Origin: Methanomicrobiales archaeon HGW-Methanomicrobiales-3
GTDB taxonomy: Archaea; Halobacteriota; Methanomicrobia; Methanomicrobiales; Methanospirillaceae
Assembly: GCA_002839605.1 (NCBI GenBank)
Contig: PGYK01000002.1
Location: 124,001 to 188,000 of the forward strand
Direction of reading: 5' to 3'
DNA: 64,000 nucleotides
Shown here: piece by piece, positions 42,724 through 51,470 of the stretch
Layout: each line of letters opens with the position of its first letter
How positions within the stretch are numbered: position 1 is the stretch's first letter
Translations under genes and position numbers: made by a program
Notes under the pieces: generated by a model
Told to the model about the DNA's origin: nothing
What the model saw: only the letters and a program-made list of their open reading frames with translations
The model's database searches: none

Positions 42724-42927
42724 TTACCGCAGTCCGTTCTGCTGGTATTCCGGCACTTCCACCGGCTGCTCGTAGTACTCCGCGGTGTATTCCCGCTCTT
42801 CCACGGTCCCGACCGCATCCTCGATATTTTTCGTGAGCGCAAGGCACCCTTCACCTTTCACGCCGCGGACGGCAACCTGCACCCTTCCTTCCCTGTCAAT
42901 CGTTATCTCCAGTTCCTGCATCTCCAT
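42724..42927 (-). CDS. DUF2997 protein, last gene of the six-gene ATPase/chaperone operon
   Basis: The 67-residue protein MEMQELEITIDREGRVQVAV ... carries on with RGVKGEGCLALTKNIEDAVG and an acidic Tyr/Glu-rich tail (EYTAEYYEQPVEVPEY). This matches DUF2997, a small family found next to DUF1257 in bacteria. ATG 42927 has GGAG 8 nt upstream. The 'GxxC' stretch holds the single Cys. Its presence here, five genes away from the DUF1257 gene but in one operon, ties the cluster to the known bacterial DUF1257-DUF2997 association. Confidence 0.8.
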   Translation of the reverse strand: MEMQELEITIDREGRVQVAVRGVKGEGCLALTKNIEDAVGTVEEREYTAEYYEQPVEVPEYQQNGLR

Positions 42928-42941
42928 AGTTTCAACTCCTT

Positions 42942-44555
42942 TCAGGTCAGCCGGTGGACCGGCTCGTTCTGTTTTATGTACTTTCCCGTCACCAGGTCCC
43001 GGGCCGAGAGGCAGAGATTCCGTTCGGCATCCACCGTAAACGTGCATTCAAAGCGCGGCTCGCCTTTCCGGGCCGGGGGGTTTGCCACAAGGAGGGTGGG
43101 CGCCCGCTCGTTGGCAGGGACTGCCTGCCGGTGCGCATCCGCGTCCTGCACCGGCCCCGCGAGCCGGACCCCCCCGCCCCGTTCCGAGACCAGCTCGATT
43201 GCCGGCGTGTGCCCGGCATCCCCGTCCTCGTGCCCCATCCTGCAGAGCGGGATGCCAAGGTGGGTCTGCCCGTCATACGCGGCGCTGATGATAATCCTCG
43301 CAACCTGCCCGGCGCTCGGGTAGCGGGCGCCGCTGTGCACGAGATAGCGGTAGTGGTGCTCCTGCGCCACCGGGTCCCAGTACCGGAGGGCATACGAGCA
43401 CGCAATCCGGTTCTCCTTTTTCGGGAGGAAGGCCGGCTCCGCTGCCCCGCGGGCGATGGCATCGATCGGGTGAGCGGTATGCACCGTTGTCGACGGGAAC
43501 TTCTCCCGCACCGCATCCTGCACCTGCGGCAAAAGCCCGCCTTCCCCGAGGATGAGCACGTGAGTAATCCGGGCCGGATCCCCGCCCCGCATACGGAGTG
43601 CCGAGAGGGCCCGGTCCATGCAGTCCTGCAGGGATTGGATGACGTTGTGGGAAGAGAGGATGCAGTCAAGGTCGGCAGCGGTGTACACGGCAGCAAAGCT
43701 CCTGCCGGAAACGGGGTCGTCCAGCCGGACCGTCGCCTCCCTGGTGCGGGGGAGCTCTTCGCGGAGCCGTGCCGCCTCGCGCCGGAAAGTCGAAGCGAGC
43801 CGGACTGCCCGCGGGCCGCCGGGGGAGAGCCGGCATTTCAGGATCAGGTCGTTCGCGATCCAGCCGTCGATTGCATGGCAGCCGGAAGAACCGGTGGCAG
43901 AGGCGAGTACCCGCAGCCCCCCGGCAGCTTGTCCTGCCCCCGCCCCTTCTCCGGCAACGATGACTGCCTCCGGCTCGGTCTCCGGAACGGAAAGGATGAG
44001 GACCGGCTCCCCAGCCGCGGGCTGGCAGCCGTTGCCCGGAAGTGCTGCCCGGTACTCGGGTACCAGCGAACAGGACCGGGCGCCGGCGGTGCGGGCGGCC
44101 CGTTGCAAAAGCTCCCCGTAGGAAGGAGGAGCGCCCGCCGGCACGGCAAAGACCAGTGCTGCACCGGGGTGTGCCGCTAAAACCCGGGCAAGGATGCAGG
44201 TCAGGAACGATGCCGTTGCCTCTTCGTAACCCACGGTCCGGCCGTCCCCCCGGGGGATCTGCACCGGGCTCCCCTCACAGAGATACCGCCGCATCCAGCG
44301 GACGGTGCCGGGATCCGGGCCGGTACCGGCTGCCTCTTCCCCGCATCCGGCCAGTTTCCCGCCCGCGTACTGTACCAGCGAAGGGATGGCGTGGACCGAA
44401 GGATCGCCCGGGTACTGGTGTGAGATGCCGGGAATGGCAAACGTCGTGGTCCCGCTGCCCGGCACCGCAACGGCTATCACGGTGGTGCTCACGCCAAAAT
44501 CCACCCCGATGCGTGTCGTGTCCGCCCCTGAATCCTGCTGCTGTGGCATCGTCAT
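42942..44555 (-). CDS. Divergent Hsp70-family protein
   Basis: The 537-residue protein has the actin/Hsp70 ATPase phosphate-1 loop TRIGVDFGVSTTVIAVAV, a second region GAALVFAVPAGAPPSYGELL, and the adenosine motif THVLILGEGGLLPQVQDAVR. A beta-rich C-terminal half (RFECTFTVDAERNLCLSARD) resembles a substrate-binding domain. It is shorter and more divergent than DnaK (about 610-640 residues), and it lacks the usual C-terminal lid. It starts on a TGATG overlap with the WD40 gene. It is likely a dedicated chaperone ATPase of this operon rather than the housekeeping DnaK. Confidence 0.82.
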   Translation of the reverse strand: MTMPQQQDSGADTTRIGVDFGVSTTVIAVAVPGSGTTTFAIPGISHQYPGDPSVHAIPSLVQYAGGKLAGCGEEAAGTGPDPGTVRWMRRYLCEGSPVQIPRGDGRTVGYEEATASFLTCILARVLAAHPGAALVFAVPAGAPPSYGELLQRAARTAGARSCSLVPEYRAALPGNGCQPAAGEPVLILSVPETEPEAVIVAGEGAGAGQAAGGLRVLASATGSSGCHAIDGWIANDLILKCRLSPGGPRAVRLASTFRREAARLREELPRTREATVRLDDPVSGRSFAAVYTAADLDCILSSHNVIQSLQDCMDRALSALRMRGGDPARITHVLILGEGGLLPQVQDAVREKFPSTTVHTAHPIDAIARGAAEPAFLPKKENRIACSYALRYWDPVAQEHHYRYLVHSGARYPSAGQVARIIISAAYDGQTHLGIPLCRMGHEDGDAGHTPAIELVSERGGGVRLAGPVQDADAHRQAVPANERAPTLLVANPPARKGEPRFECTFTVDAERNLCLSARDLVTGKYIKQNEPVHRLT

Positions 44556-47335
44556 CACCCCATGATCTGGATATCGTAACACCCGGCCACGTCAAGCGGC
44601 GGGCAGATCTCGATCTCGCCCCGGAACCGGGCGGTAAGCAGGAGTTCCAGGAACGACCACTGGGCCGAAGCCGTACTCCCCCGAACTAACCCTGCCTGCT
44701 CCTGCACGGAGGGGATTGTGTCAAGACCGGCATGCACAAGAAACGGCGCGTGGGGCAGCGGGTGGAACCGGCAGAGCCCGTCCTCCCCGCTGGTGACAAG
44801 CGTCCTGCCATCGGCGGTGATGACGGCCCCGGTCACCGAGCCGCTGTGGGCCGGCAGCGTGCGGATGAGGGAACGGTCATGGACGGAGAAGAAGGCGCAG
44901 GTCCCGCTCGCGTATCCTGCGACAAGGATGCAGCTGTCCGGCGTGAAGGTAAGGGCAGTCACGGTGCCGGGGAGGCCCGGCAGCTCGCCTGCGGGGGTGG
45001 CGTACGGGAGGAAAAAGAGCCGGACCGGACCATCGGAACTGCCTGCCGCAAGGAGCGTGCCGTCCGGGGAGAGGGCAACGGCACCCACCTCGGACCGGAA
45101 CCCATCGGCCACGGCATATGCCTCATCTTCGTCAGGCCGGAAGAGCCGGACCGTGGTGTCGTTGCTGCCGGTCACAAGCAGGGTGCCGTCGCCCGACACC
45201 GTGCAGCAGGTGACAACGCTCGTGTGACCGGCAAGGGTCCGGAGTGGTGTTGCGTCCGGTACGGCAAAGAGCCGGACCACCCCGTCCCATCCCCCGGTGA
45301 CGAGCACCGGGCGATCAGGGAGAAAGGTGCAGCAGCGCTGGGAGGTTTGGAGCTTTTCGGCAGCGGCAGCGAGACTGCCATCACGGATGTTCCAGATCCG
45401 TATGGACGCGTCCGCCCCGGTGCTGGCAAGAAAGGTGCCGTCACGGTCAAGAGCGGCCGACCGGATCTCTGCCGTGTAGAGGTCGATGGTGCGGAGGGTG
45501 GTGCCGTCGCGGGCATCAACAAGCCGTGCCGCGCCGTCCTGTGTTACGGGAACCACAAGGGAGCCGGCCGGGCCGGCAAGGCTGACGATCCCGCCGGCAT
45601 GAGCGTCCAGCGTCCGGACGATCTCCCCGCCCGGCACCCGCCAGAGTTTCGTGGTCCCGTCCCAGCTCACGGTTGCAAGCCGGCCACCGTCCGCTGCCAG
45701 GGTACAGGAGGTGATGGTCTTCGTATGTCCCCGGAACTCCCGCAGGAGCCTGGCGTCCGGCATCCGGTACAGCCGGACCGTGCCTTCGTGGAACCCGCAG
45801 GCGAGCAGGCTGCCGTCCGGCGCGGCAGTGCAGGAGGTGAGGCGGCGGTTGTAGGTCGGAACCTCCGCCAAGGGTGCGGTATTGTCAAGGCTCCAGACCC
45901 GGATCATCCGGTTGCTGTCCCCGATGGCAAACCACCGTGCGGCTGCCGCGGTGCAGACAACCCGCCCGGTCATCCCGGTGAAGGTCCGGCATTTTTTCCG
46001 GGAGGGAAGATCCCAGAGAACGGGTGATCCTTCCTCGTGGACGACCAAAAGTCCGGTCCCGTCAGCGTCAGGCACTATGGAGCGGACCGGGCTGCCGCTG
46101 CCCGGCAGAATTACCGGTTGCTCCGCCCCGACCGGACGGACGATCGAGATCGTGCCATCGGCATGACCGCAGGCAATGGTCTGCCCGGCAGGGACAAGGC
46201 AGGTTACGGGCGACGGATGGAGCGGTGTGGCGGGAAGCGTCCGGCCGTCTTGGCACGCGAGCGTGTGCAGGGTGCCCCGGTCATCCCCGATGAAGACCAA
46301 CCCGACGTCCGAATCGAGAGCGAATGCCGTTGCACCGGTCCAGCCCTCCCGGCACCAGAGCAGGGAACGGTCAGTGAGGCTGTGGCAGCACACCGTCCCG
46401 TTGTCTCCGCTGCTCACGATGCGGGGGTTGTCATTTGGGATGGCAAGGAACCTGACCGAGCTCTGCCCCAAAGAGAATTCTGCGGTCGTCCCGGCAGAGG
46501 TTGTGTGCCGGACCGTGATGGTGCCGTTGCAGGAGCCGGTGGCAAGGAGCGTGCCGTCCGGCGAGAAGCAGAGCCGTGTCACCTGCCCGGCCGGCCGACT
46601 CCCGGCCGATTCCCTGCCATTCCCCGCAGGAGCCGGGTGCGTCCAGCGGTCCGGAAGCGTTGCGGCAAGGTCGAAAAAGAGGGCCCGGTCGTCTCCTGAC
46701 GTGATCCAGCCGGAATCTATGAGTGCCGCAAGCGCGGTGATGGCATGCGGGACCGGCGCAAGGGAGCTCAGGAGCCAGAGATCCTCCCACCGGCCGTCCC
46801 CGATAAGGCCGGTGATGACGATCTCCCATTCATCGTACGACCAGGTGCCGGCGTTTCTGGTGGTGCCGGTGCCCATGAGTGCCTGTCCAAGCAGGCTGCA
46901 CGTCCCGAACCTGCGTGCAGCACTTCGGACCCTTGCACGGACTGGTGCGGATGCCCTGGTATAACCGGCAGCAAGCAGCAGGCAGTCTTCCGTGCCGGTG
47001 CTGCCGGGTCCACCCGTGGTTGTACAGAAATACCAGAGCGCCTGTTCTTCCGCATCTGACGGGAGATGACCGGACTCCTGCACCAGGGTAAGAAGCGCCG
47101 GGTTGTCCCGGAGCAGTGCCTCCCGGCAGAGGATAACGGCTTGCACCGGTACAGGGAGGGACCGGAGGGCTCCTGCTGCCCGCTCCCGCACCTTCGGATC
47201 GGGCGTGGTGCAGAATACCCCTGCCAGTGCAGTCACGGCCGGAATATCCCCGGCTGCTGCCCTGCGGGCGAGCTGCCATACCTCTGCCCGGTACAACCAT
47301 TGGCCGACCAGGGGGAGTACGCAGCGGGACTTCAC
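44555..47335 (-). CDS. Large WD40 protein with helical N-terminal domain
   Basis: The 926-residue protein has about 230 helical, HEAT-like N-terminal residues (LYRAEVWQLARRAAAGDIPA, KVRERAAGALRSLPVPVQAV). At least a dozen WD40-type repeats follow, with clear blades such as GQVTRLCFSPDGTLLATGSC, KTITSCTLAADGGRLATVSW, SVVTCCTVSGDGTLLVTGSN and GSVTGAVITADGRTLVTSGE. This is enough for two beta-propellers. It is a likely scaffold for the other operon products. The start is GTG 47335, 7 bp after the ATPase stop. Cytosolic: no signal peptide. Confidence 0.85.
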   Translation of the reverse strand: MKSRCVLPLVGQWLYRAEVWQLARRAAAGDIPAVTALAGVFCTTPDPKVRERAAGALRSLPVPVQAVILCREALLRDNPALLTLVQESGHLPSDAEEQALWYFCTTTGGPGSTGTEDCLLLAAGYTRASAPVRARVRSAARRFGTCSLLGQALMGTGTTRNAGTWSYDEWEIVITGLIGDGRWEDLWLLSSLAPVPHAITALAALIDSGWITSGDDRALFFDLAATLPDRWTHPAPAGNGRESAGSRPAGQVTRLCFSPDGTLLATGSCNGTITVRHTTSAGTTAEFSLGQSSVRFLAIPNDNPRIVSSGDNGTVCCHSLTDRSLLWCREGWTGATAFALDSDVGLVFIGDDRGTLHTLACQDGRTLPATPLHPSPVTCLVPAGQTIACGHADGTISIVRPVGAEQPVILPGSGSPVRSIVPDADGTGLLVVHEEGSPVLWDLPSRKKCRTFTGMTGRVVCTAAAARWFAIGDSNRMIRVWSLDNTAPLAEVPTYNRRLTSCTAAPDGSLLACGFHEGTVRLYRMPDARLLREFRGHTKTITSCTLAADGGRLATVSWDGTTKLWRVPGGEIVRTLDAHAGGIVSLAGPAGSLVVPVTQDGAARLVDARDGTTLRTIDLYTAEIRSAALDRDGTFLASTGADASIRIWNIRDGSLAAAAEKLQTSQRCCTFLPDRPVLVTGGWDGVVRLFAVPDATPLRTLAGHTSVVTCCTVSGDGTLLVTGSNDTTVRLFRPDEDEAYAVADGFRSEVGAVALSPDGTLLAAGSSDGPVRLFFLPYATPAGELPGLPGTVTALTFTPDSCILVAGYASGTCAFFSVHDRSLIRTLPAHSGSVTGAVITADGRTLVTSGEDGLCRFHPLPHAPFLVHAGLDTIPSVQEQAGLVRGSTASAQWSFLELLLTARFRGEIEICPPLDVAGCYDIQIMG

Positions 47336-47341
47336 GCGGCT

Positions 47342-48904
47342 TCACGTCCGGATCGGATCGAAGGTCTCAAGCGCAATGGTCTGGCCGGCTGGTGCCGTGG
47401 TGCGGCCGGCCGGCCGGGAGGCGGAGACTGCCCGCCCCTCGGCAAGATAGGCCCGGAGCGAGTCAACGGTCTCGCGCTGGGAGATGGAGAGCGGGACCTG
47501 TTTTTTAATGCAGGAGAGGATATCAGCCGTCGTCACCCGGCGCAGGTTCTCGTTGAACGCAAGGTACATGGCATCGATCACGGTCTGCTCGATCTCGGCC
47601 CCGACATACCCCTCGCTTGCCTGCGCCAGCAGGTCAAGGTCGTAGTCGGCCGGCACGCACTTGCGTTTCTTTAGGTGAACGCTGAAGATCTCGCGGCGCT
47701 CTTCTGTACTCGGCAGGTCTAAAAAGAAGATCTCGTCAAACCGTCCCTTCCGGAGAAGTTCGGGCGGGAGGGCAGCGATGTTGTTTGCCGTTGCCACGAC
47801 AAAACAGGGCGAGGTCTTGTCCTGCATCCACGTCAGGAGATGGGCAAAGACCCGCTGGCTTGTGCCGGCGTCCCCGCTCCCGAAGGCAAAGGCCTTCTCG
47901 ATCTCGTCCACCCAGAGGATGCAGGGCGCGATAGTCTCGGCAAGGGAGAGTGCCCGCCGGGTCCGCTCCTCGGATTCCCCGACCAGGCTCCCGAAGAGCG
48001 CCCCGACATCGAGCCGGAGAAGCGGGAGGTGCCAGAGGTCGGCTATCATCTTCGCAGTCAGGCTTTTTCCGGTGCCCGGAATGCCGATGAGCGCGATGCC
48101 CTTGGGTGACGGCAGGCCGTAATCGCGGGCCTCTTCCGTGAACGCCCGCTCGCGGAGCCGGAGCCAGTCTTTTAGGACCATGAGGCCGCCGACATTGTCG
48201 GGCGTCTCGGTGAGGCTGTAGAATTCGAGAGCGTCCGACTGGGAGAGGATGTCCTTTTTGTCGGCGATGATGGTGTCGATGTCCCGGTCATCGAGCGTGC
48301 CTTTTGTCACGATCGCTTTTGAGAAGGACCGGCGGGCCTGGTTGAGCGTCATCCCGAGCGCTGCCTGGATGATCTTCTCGCGGCCGGCTTTTGAGAGGGC
48401 AACCTCGATCCCGCTCGTTGCAAGGAGCAGATCGAGGTCTGATGAGAGTTCGGCTGCGGAGGGTGGCGGGAAGTGGACGAGGACGGCATCGTCCCGGATC
48501 TCCTCGGGCACCCGCTGGACCGGGGTCACGATGACGATTGACCGCCGGTTGTACTTGAAGGAGTGGGAGAAGTTCCGGATCCGGCGTTTCACCTGCGGGT
48601 TGTTCCAGTACTCGTGGAAGTCCTTGAAGATCACCACCGCGTTCTCGTCAGTCTTCTGGATGTCGTCGAGTGCAGCAAGGGGATCGCGGGACTGGGTGTG
48701 GAAGTTCTTGTTGCCCGCAATGACCGAGTAGCCGTCCACCGCATCCCACGCAATGCACTGCCGGGGCGGGTCCCAGGTCTCGCATACGTCTTTTATCTTT
48801 GCAACCACCCGCTCCTCCTCCGGGGTCATGACCACGATGAGGGTCACCCGCGCCCGGAGCGAGACATTCAGTTTCCGGGAAAAATCCGGTTCTGTTCTTG
48901 CCAT
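47342..48904 (-). CDS. Ycf46-like AAA+ ATPase
   Basis: The 520-residue protein has an N-terminal Ycf46-type domain of about 230 residues ([40 protein letters not shown]). A classical AAA+ module follows: Walker [21 protein letters not shown], Walker [17 protein letters not shown], sensor 1 [18 protein letters not shown], arginine fingers in [14 protein letters not shown], and a lid with [20 protein letters not shown] 48904 has GGAGGTGG upstream and overlaps the DUF1257 stop (TGATG). Ycf46 ATPases occur in cyanobacteria and red-algal plastids; their role is poorly known. Here it is the motor of the operon. Confidence 0.9.
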   Translation of the reverse strand: MARTEPDFSRKLNVSLRARVTLIVVMTPEEERVVAKIKDVCETWDPPRQCIAWDAVDGYSVIAGNKNFHTQSRDPLAALDDIQKTDENAVVIFKDFHEYWNNPQVKRRIRNFSHSFKYNRRSIVIVTPVQRVPEEIRDDAVLVHFPPPSAAELSSDLDLLLATSGIEVALSKAGREKIIQAALGMTLNQARRSFSKAIVTKGTLDDRDIDTIIADKKDILSQSDALEFYSLTETPDNVGGLMVLKDWLRLRERAFTEEARDYGLPSPKGIALIGIPGTGKSLTAKMIADLWHLPLLRLDVGALFGSLVGESEERTRRALSLAETIAPCILWVDEIEKAFAFGSGDAGTSQRVFAHLLTWMQDKTSPCFVVATANNIAALPPELLRKGRFDEIFFLDLPSTEERREIFSVHLKKRKCVPADYDLDLLAQASEGYVGAEIEQTVIDAMYLAFNENLRRVTTADILSCIKKQVPLSISQRETVDSLRAYLAEGRAVSASRPAGRTTAPAGQTIALETFDPIRT

Positions 48905-49302
48905 CACTTCCACCTCCGTACCACGATCCGCAGGCTGCCGTCCTGCGCATCGGTCTGGCTCACGACCTCAAAACCGTCGCGGGCTGCCTGTTCAAGGACC
49001 ATCCGGGTTGCATAGGCTTTCTGGATCGTCTCCGCCTGCACGGCAAGTTCCTGCGTCATCTTCCGCTCGTCCGTGCCGGACACGCCCCACCAGTCAGCAA
49101 CCATGTCGTATGTGCCGTCAGGGCCCCGGACAAACCCGATGCCGTGCCCGTCTCTCTTCTTCACCGCGATGTCCACCGTGTGCTCGCCGTGGTGGCCCCG
49201 GATGACCGTGTCCGTCTCCACGGCATAGTTGAGGTTCTGTAAGCAGGCAACGAGCGCTTCTTTGTTGTGGAATTTTGTCTTCACGCGGCTGTAGTGCGAC
49301 AT
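48904..49302 (-). CDS. DUF1257 (Ycf35-like) protein
   Basis: The 132-residue protein begins MSHYSRVKTKFHNKEALVAC and has the family blocks LQNLNYAVETDTVIRGHHGE, KRDGHGIGFVRGPDGTYDMV and ADWWGVSG, with a C-terminal beta hairpin (SLRIVVRRWK). This is DUF1257/Ycf35. It lies one base after the radical SAM gene and overlaps the Ycf46-like ATPase, reproducing the Ycf35-Ycf46 pairing known from cyanobacterial and plastid gene sets. The family's biochemical function is unknown. Confidence 0.88.
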   Translation of the reverse strand: MSHYSRVKTKFHNKEALVACLQNLNYAVETDTVIRGHHGEHTVDIAVKKRDGHGIGFVRGPDGTYDMVADWWGVSGTDERKMTQELAVQAETIQKAYATRMVLEQAARDGFEVVSQTDAQDGSLRIVVRRWK

Positions 49303-49303
49303 T

Positions 49304-49936
49304 TCAGGTACCCCGTAATTGTGCTCGGATCTGCCGGACCAGCGAGGGTTCGGGAAAACCGGTGGCGGTGATGGAACCGTCCGGCGCGATGGTGAATTCC
49401 GTCCGGCTGCCGAAAGTGTCCTGCCTTCCCGCGGAGAGCCGGGTCCCGAGCGCGATCACCTGCTGGTTTGCCGATCCGGTGAGGGAATCCGGCCGGGCAC
49501 GGGACGCGATGAAGGGGCCGGCGATGAGGAGATCGGTTGCGGCAAGCAGGGCCGGCCACGCGGGATCGTCCCCCTCTGCCAGATCTTCTGCGGTATACCC
49601 GGAGTAGGTGATGACACTCAGCCCGGCATTCCGGAGGGTAGCACCGAGCTCCGCGAGCGGTCCGGCCTGCGCAAACGGTTCGCCGCCCGAGAAGGTGACG
49701 CCGTCAATGCCTTCAAGGGAGAGGATCGTCTTGGCAAGCGTTGGTACCGAAGTAACGGTTGCAGGAGAAAAGGGCTGGAACTGCGGGTTGAAACATCCCT
49801 CGCAGCGGCGGGGGCATCCCTGTACCCAGAGAACGGCCCGGATGCCGGGACCGTTCACCTCTGACCGCGCGAGAAATCCCGCGAGGTTGAGCACGCTCAT
49901 CGGTCGGCATCCGGGGTCGTTGTTTGGTTTCACCAT
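49304..49936 (-). CDS. Radical SAM activase-like protein (NrdG-type, 4Fe-4S)
   Basis: The product has 210 residues from ATG 49936 (198 from ATG 49900; both are possible, and homologues often start near the second). The cluster motif is WVQGCPRRCEGCFNPQFQPF (Cx3Cx2C), followed by VTFSGGEPFAQAGPLAELGA, the SAM-binding GGE motif. Length and layout are those of small glycyl-radical-enzyme activases. No glycyl radical enzyme lies nearby, and the gene is first in the operon with DUF1257, Ycf46, WD40 and Hsp70, so its substrate may be one of these proteins. Confidence 0.85.
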   Translation of the reverse strand: MVKPNNDPGCRPMSVLNLAGFLARSEVNGPGIRAVLWVQGCPRRCEGCFNPQFQPFSPATVTSVPTLAKTILSLEGIDGVTFSGGEPFAQAGPLAELGATLRNAGLSVITYSGYTAEDLAEGDDPAWPALLAATDLLIAGPFIASRARPDSLTGSANQQVIALGTRLSAGRQDTFGSRTEFTIAPDGSITATGFPEPSLVRQIRAQLRGT

Positions 49937-50230
49937 TTTTTTCGCCGCGTTAAGTATTGGCTGAAAAATTTTTCCGGTGTGGGGACGGATCTATCTATGA
50001 AGTATTACCCAGGTATTCCCGGAATGAGGATTCATCCGCGGGGACGTGCAATTTTAAGCATACTTATAGGATACGATCTGACTATACACGTAGGATTTTC
50101 CCCTTTTTATAGGCAACGATCTGCACTTTTGTAATGCTTAAGGAATTTTTGTGGGGTGATGGACTAGTGCCCGGGTATCCAAAAAACTCACGCGCTTTTT
50201 TGAATTCCTGAGGGGGGTTGCGACCCTCAT

Positions 50231-50297
50231 ACCCCATTACGATGAACCCCGACGCACCCGAAGGAACGCCCCCGCGGCGGTTCAAAACGGTTAAAAA
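50231..50297 (-). repeat. Palindromic repeat B, copy 4
   Basis: The minus strand reads TTTAACCGTTTTGAACCGCC, then GCGGGGGCGTTCCTTCGG and GGTTCATCGTAATGGGG. The trailing TTCATCGTAATGGGG is identical to the 58.2-kb copy. Confidence 0.75.
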
Positions 50298-50300
50298 CCC

Positions 50301-50353
50301 TGTGTCGTTTTTCCTGGTTCGGGTGTGAACCGGATTGGTTCATGTGCGTTTCT
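50301..50353 (-). repeat. Repeat C, copy 3
   Basis: The minus strand reads AGAAACGCACATGAACC, then CACACCCGAACCAGG and AAAAACGACAC, matching 39021-39076 closely. It lies directly before B copy 4. The rest of 49937-50452 holds the operon promoter region and a 67-codon minus frame at 50082-50285 (ends KVQIVAYKKGKILRV) that I cannot support as a gene. Confidence 0.75.
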
Positions 50354-50420
50354 CCCGAGCATCCGTTTCCCTTTCTAGCCCTGCATCCCAGGAGACCTGC
50401 GCCAGCCCTGCCCCGTCGGG

Positions 50421-50429
50421 ATTATAATC
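50421..50429 (+). promoter_or_regulatory. TATA box of the endA-trpS-pheST run
   Basis: ATTATAATC centred about 28 bp before GTG 50453, giving a leaderless transcript that begins at or near the start codon. Confidence 0.5.
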
Positions 50430-50452
50430 TTCCGGGCACAATAGATTCATAC

Positions 50453-51463
50453 GTGTTGGCGAAATTTGATGGCACGACCGTGCGCACGGGAAAAGACGGA
50501 AGATCGCTGTATGACCAGAGCGGGTACGGCAGGCCGGACGGCGAGGGCCTCCGGCTCTCCCCGCAGGAGGCGCTGTATCTCCTCCACCGGCAGAAGATTG
50601 CCGTACCGGGTTACACGTTCGATTCCCTCTTTGCCGCATTAGCCGACCAGCCCACCTTCATGCGCAGTTTCCTGGTGTACCGCGACCTCCGCGAGCGGGG
50701 CTACGTGGTCCAGACCGGCCCGCACGATTTCCGCGTATTCCGGCGGGGCGAGAAGCCGGGGAAGGGCGAGTCGCTTTACCTTGTCCGCGTCCTCTCCGAG
50801 CGGGACCCGATCCGGTTCGAGAAGCTCATCGAAGAGGTGATCGCGTCCCGGAACATGCGCAAGCAGTACGTGCTCGCGGTGGTGGATGACGAGGAGGAGC
50901 TCACTTACTACGAGATCAAGCTCCAGAAACTGGCCGATGCCTGCTCCGCCCTCCCCGCCCTTGGCCGGCACAATGCCGTGCTGGTCGGCAAATCCGCGAT
51001 GGTCCGGACCCCCGCGGGATCCGACCTTGAACAGGCAGGGTACGGCAAGCGCCTTGACCCCGAACGTCTCATCCTCTCCCCAGTGGAACTCCTCTGCTTA
51101 ATGGAGAAGGGGACGGTCACGCTCACCCGGGGAAAAGAGACGATTGCCCCGCAGGCATTTCTCGAAATGGCCGGCGAAACCGACAACGAACTGGCAGGAA
51201 AGATTGCCGTTTACTCCGAGCTCCGGTCCCACGACTATACGCCCCGGACCGGCTACAAGTTCGGCCACCACTTCCGCGTATACTGCGGCAAGAACGTCCA
51301 CTCCGATCTCCTCGTCCATGCCGTGGAGAAGGAAGCCGCGCTCCCCATGAGCGTCATCTCCCGCTCCGTGCGGATGGCGCACAGTGTCAAAAAGAAGATG
51401 TTCTTTGGCGCTGTACACTCCTCAGGAATCCAGTTCGTCGAATTCGCACGAATCAAACTGTGA
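50453..51463 (+). CDS. endA: tRNA-splicing endonuclease
   Basis: The 336-residue, two-repeat archaeal enzyme (homodimer type) has an N-terminal half (GYGRPDGEGLRLSPQEALYL) that repeats in the second half (GYGKRLDPERLILSPVELLC). Catalytic residues lie near the end: Tyr in SHDYTPRTGYKFG, His in GHHFRVYCGKNVHSDLLVHA, and Lys in VRMAHSVKKKMFFG. It cuts introns from pre-tRNA. The start GTG 50453 (or TTG 50456) is chosen from the TATA box and because family homology begins LAKFDGTTV. It is followed by trpS 7 bp downstream. Confidence 0.92.
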   Translation: MLAKFDGTTVRTGKDGRSLYDQSGYGRPDGEGLRLSPQEALYLLHRQKIAVPGYTFDSLFAALADQPTFMRSFLVYRDLRERGYVVQTGPHDFRVFRRGEKPGKGESLYLVRVLSERDPIRFEKLIEEVIASRNMRKQYVLAVVDDEEELTYYEIKLQKLADACSALPALGRHNAVLVGKSAMVRTPAGSDLEQAGYGKRLDPERLILSPVELLCLMEKGTVTLTRGKETIAPQAFLEMAGETDNELAGKIAVYSELRSHDYTPRTGYKFGHHFRVYCGKNVHSDLLVHAVEKEAALPMSVISRSVRMAHSVKKKMFFGAVHSSGIQFVEFARIKL

Positions 51464-51470
51464 GCTACCC

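Noticed and set aside
42954-44180. 408-codon plus-strand frame across the Hsp70 gene
   Set aside because: Antisense shadow: composition is Arg/Gly/Pro-rich without motifs, while the minus frame encodes an Hsp70 with ATPase motifs.
50082-50285. 67-codon minus frame between the two operons
   Set aside because: Its N-terminal part lies in repeat B. The C-terminal part looks somewhat protein-like, but there is no ribosome site or promoter to support it.
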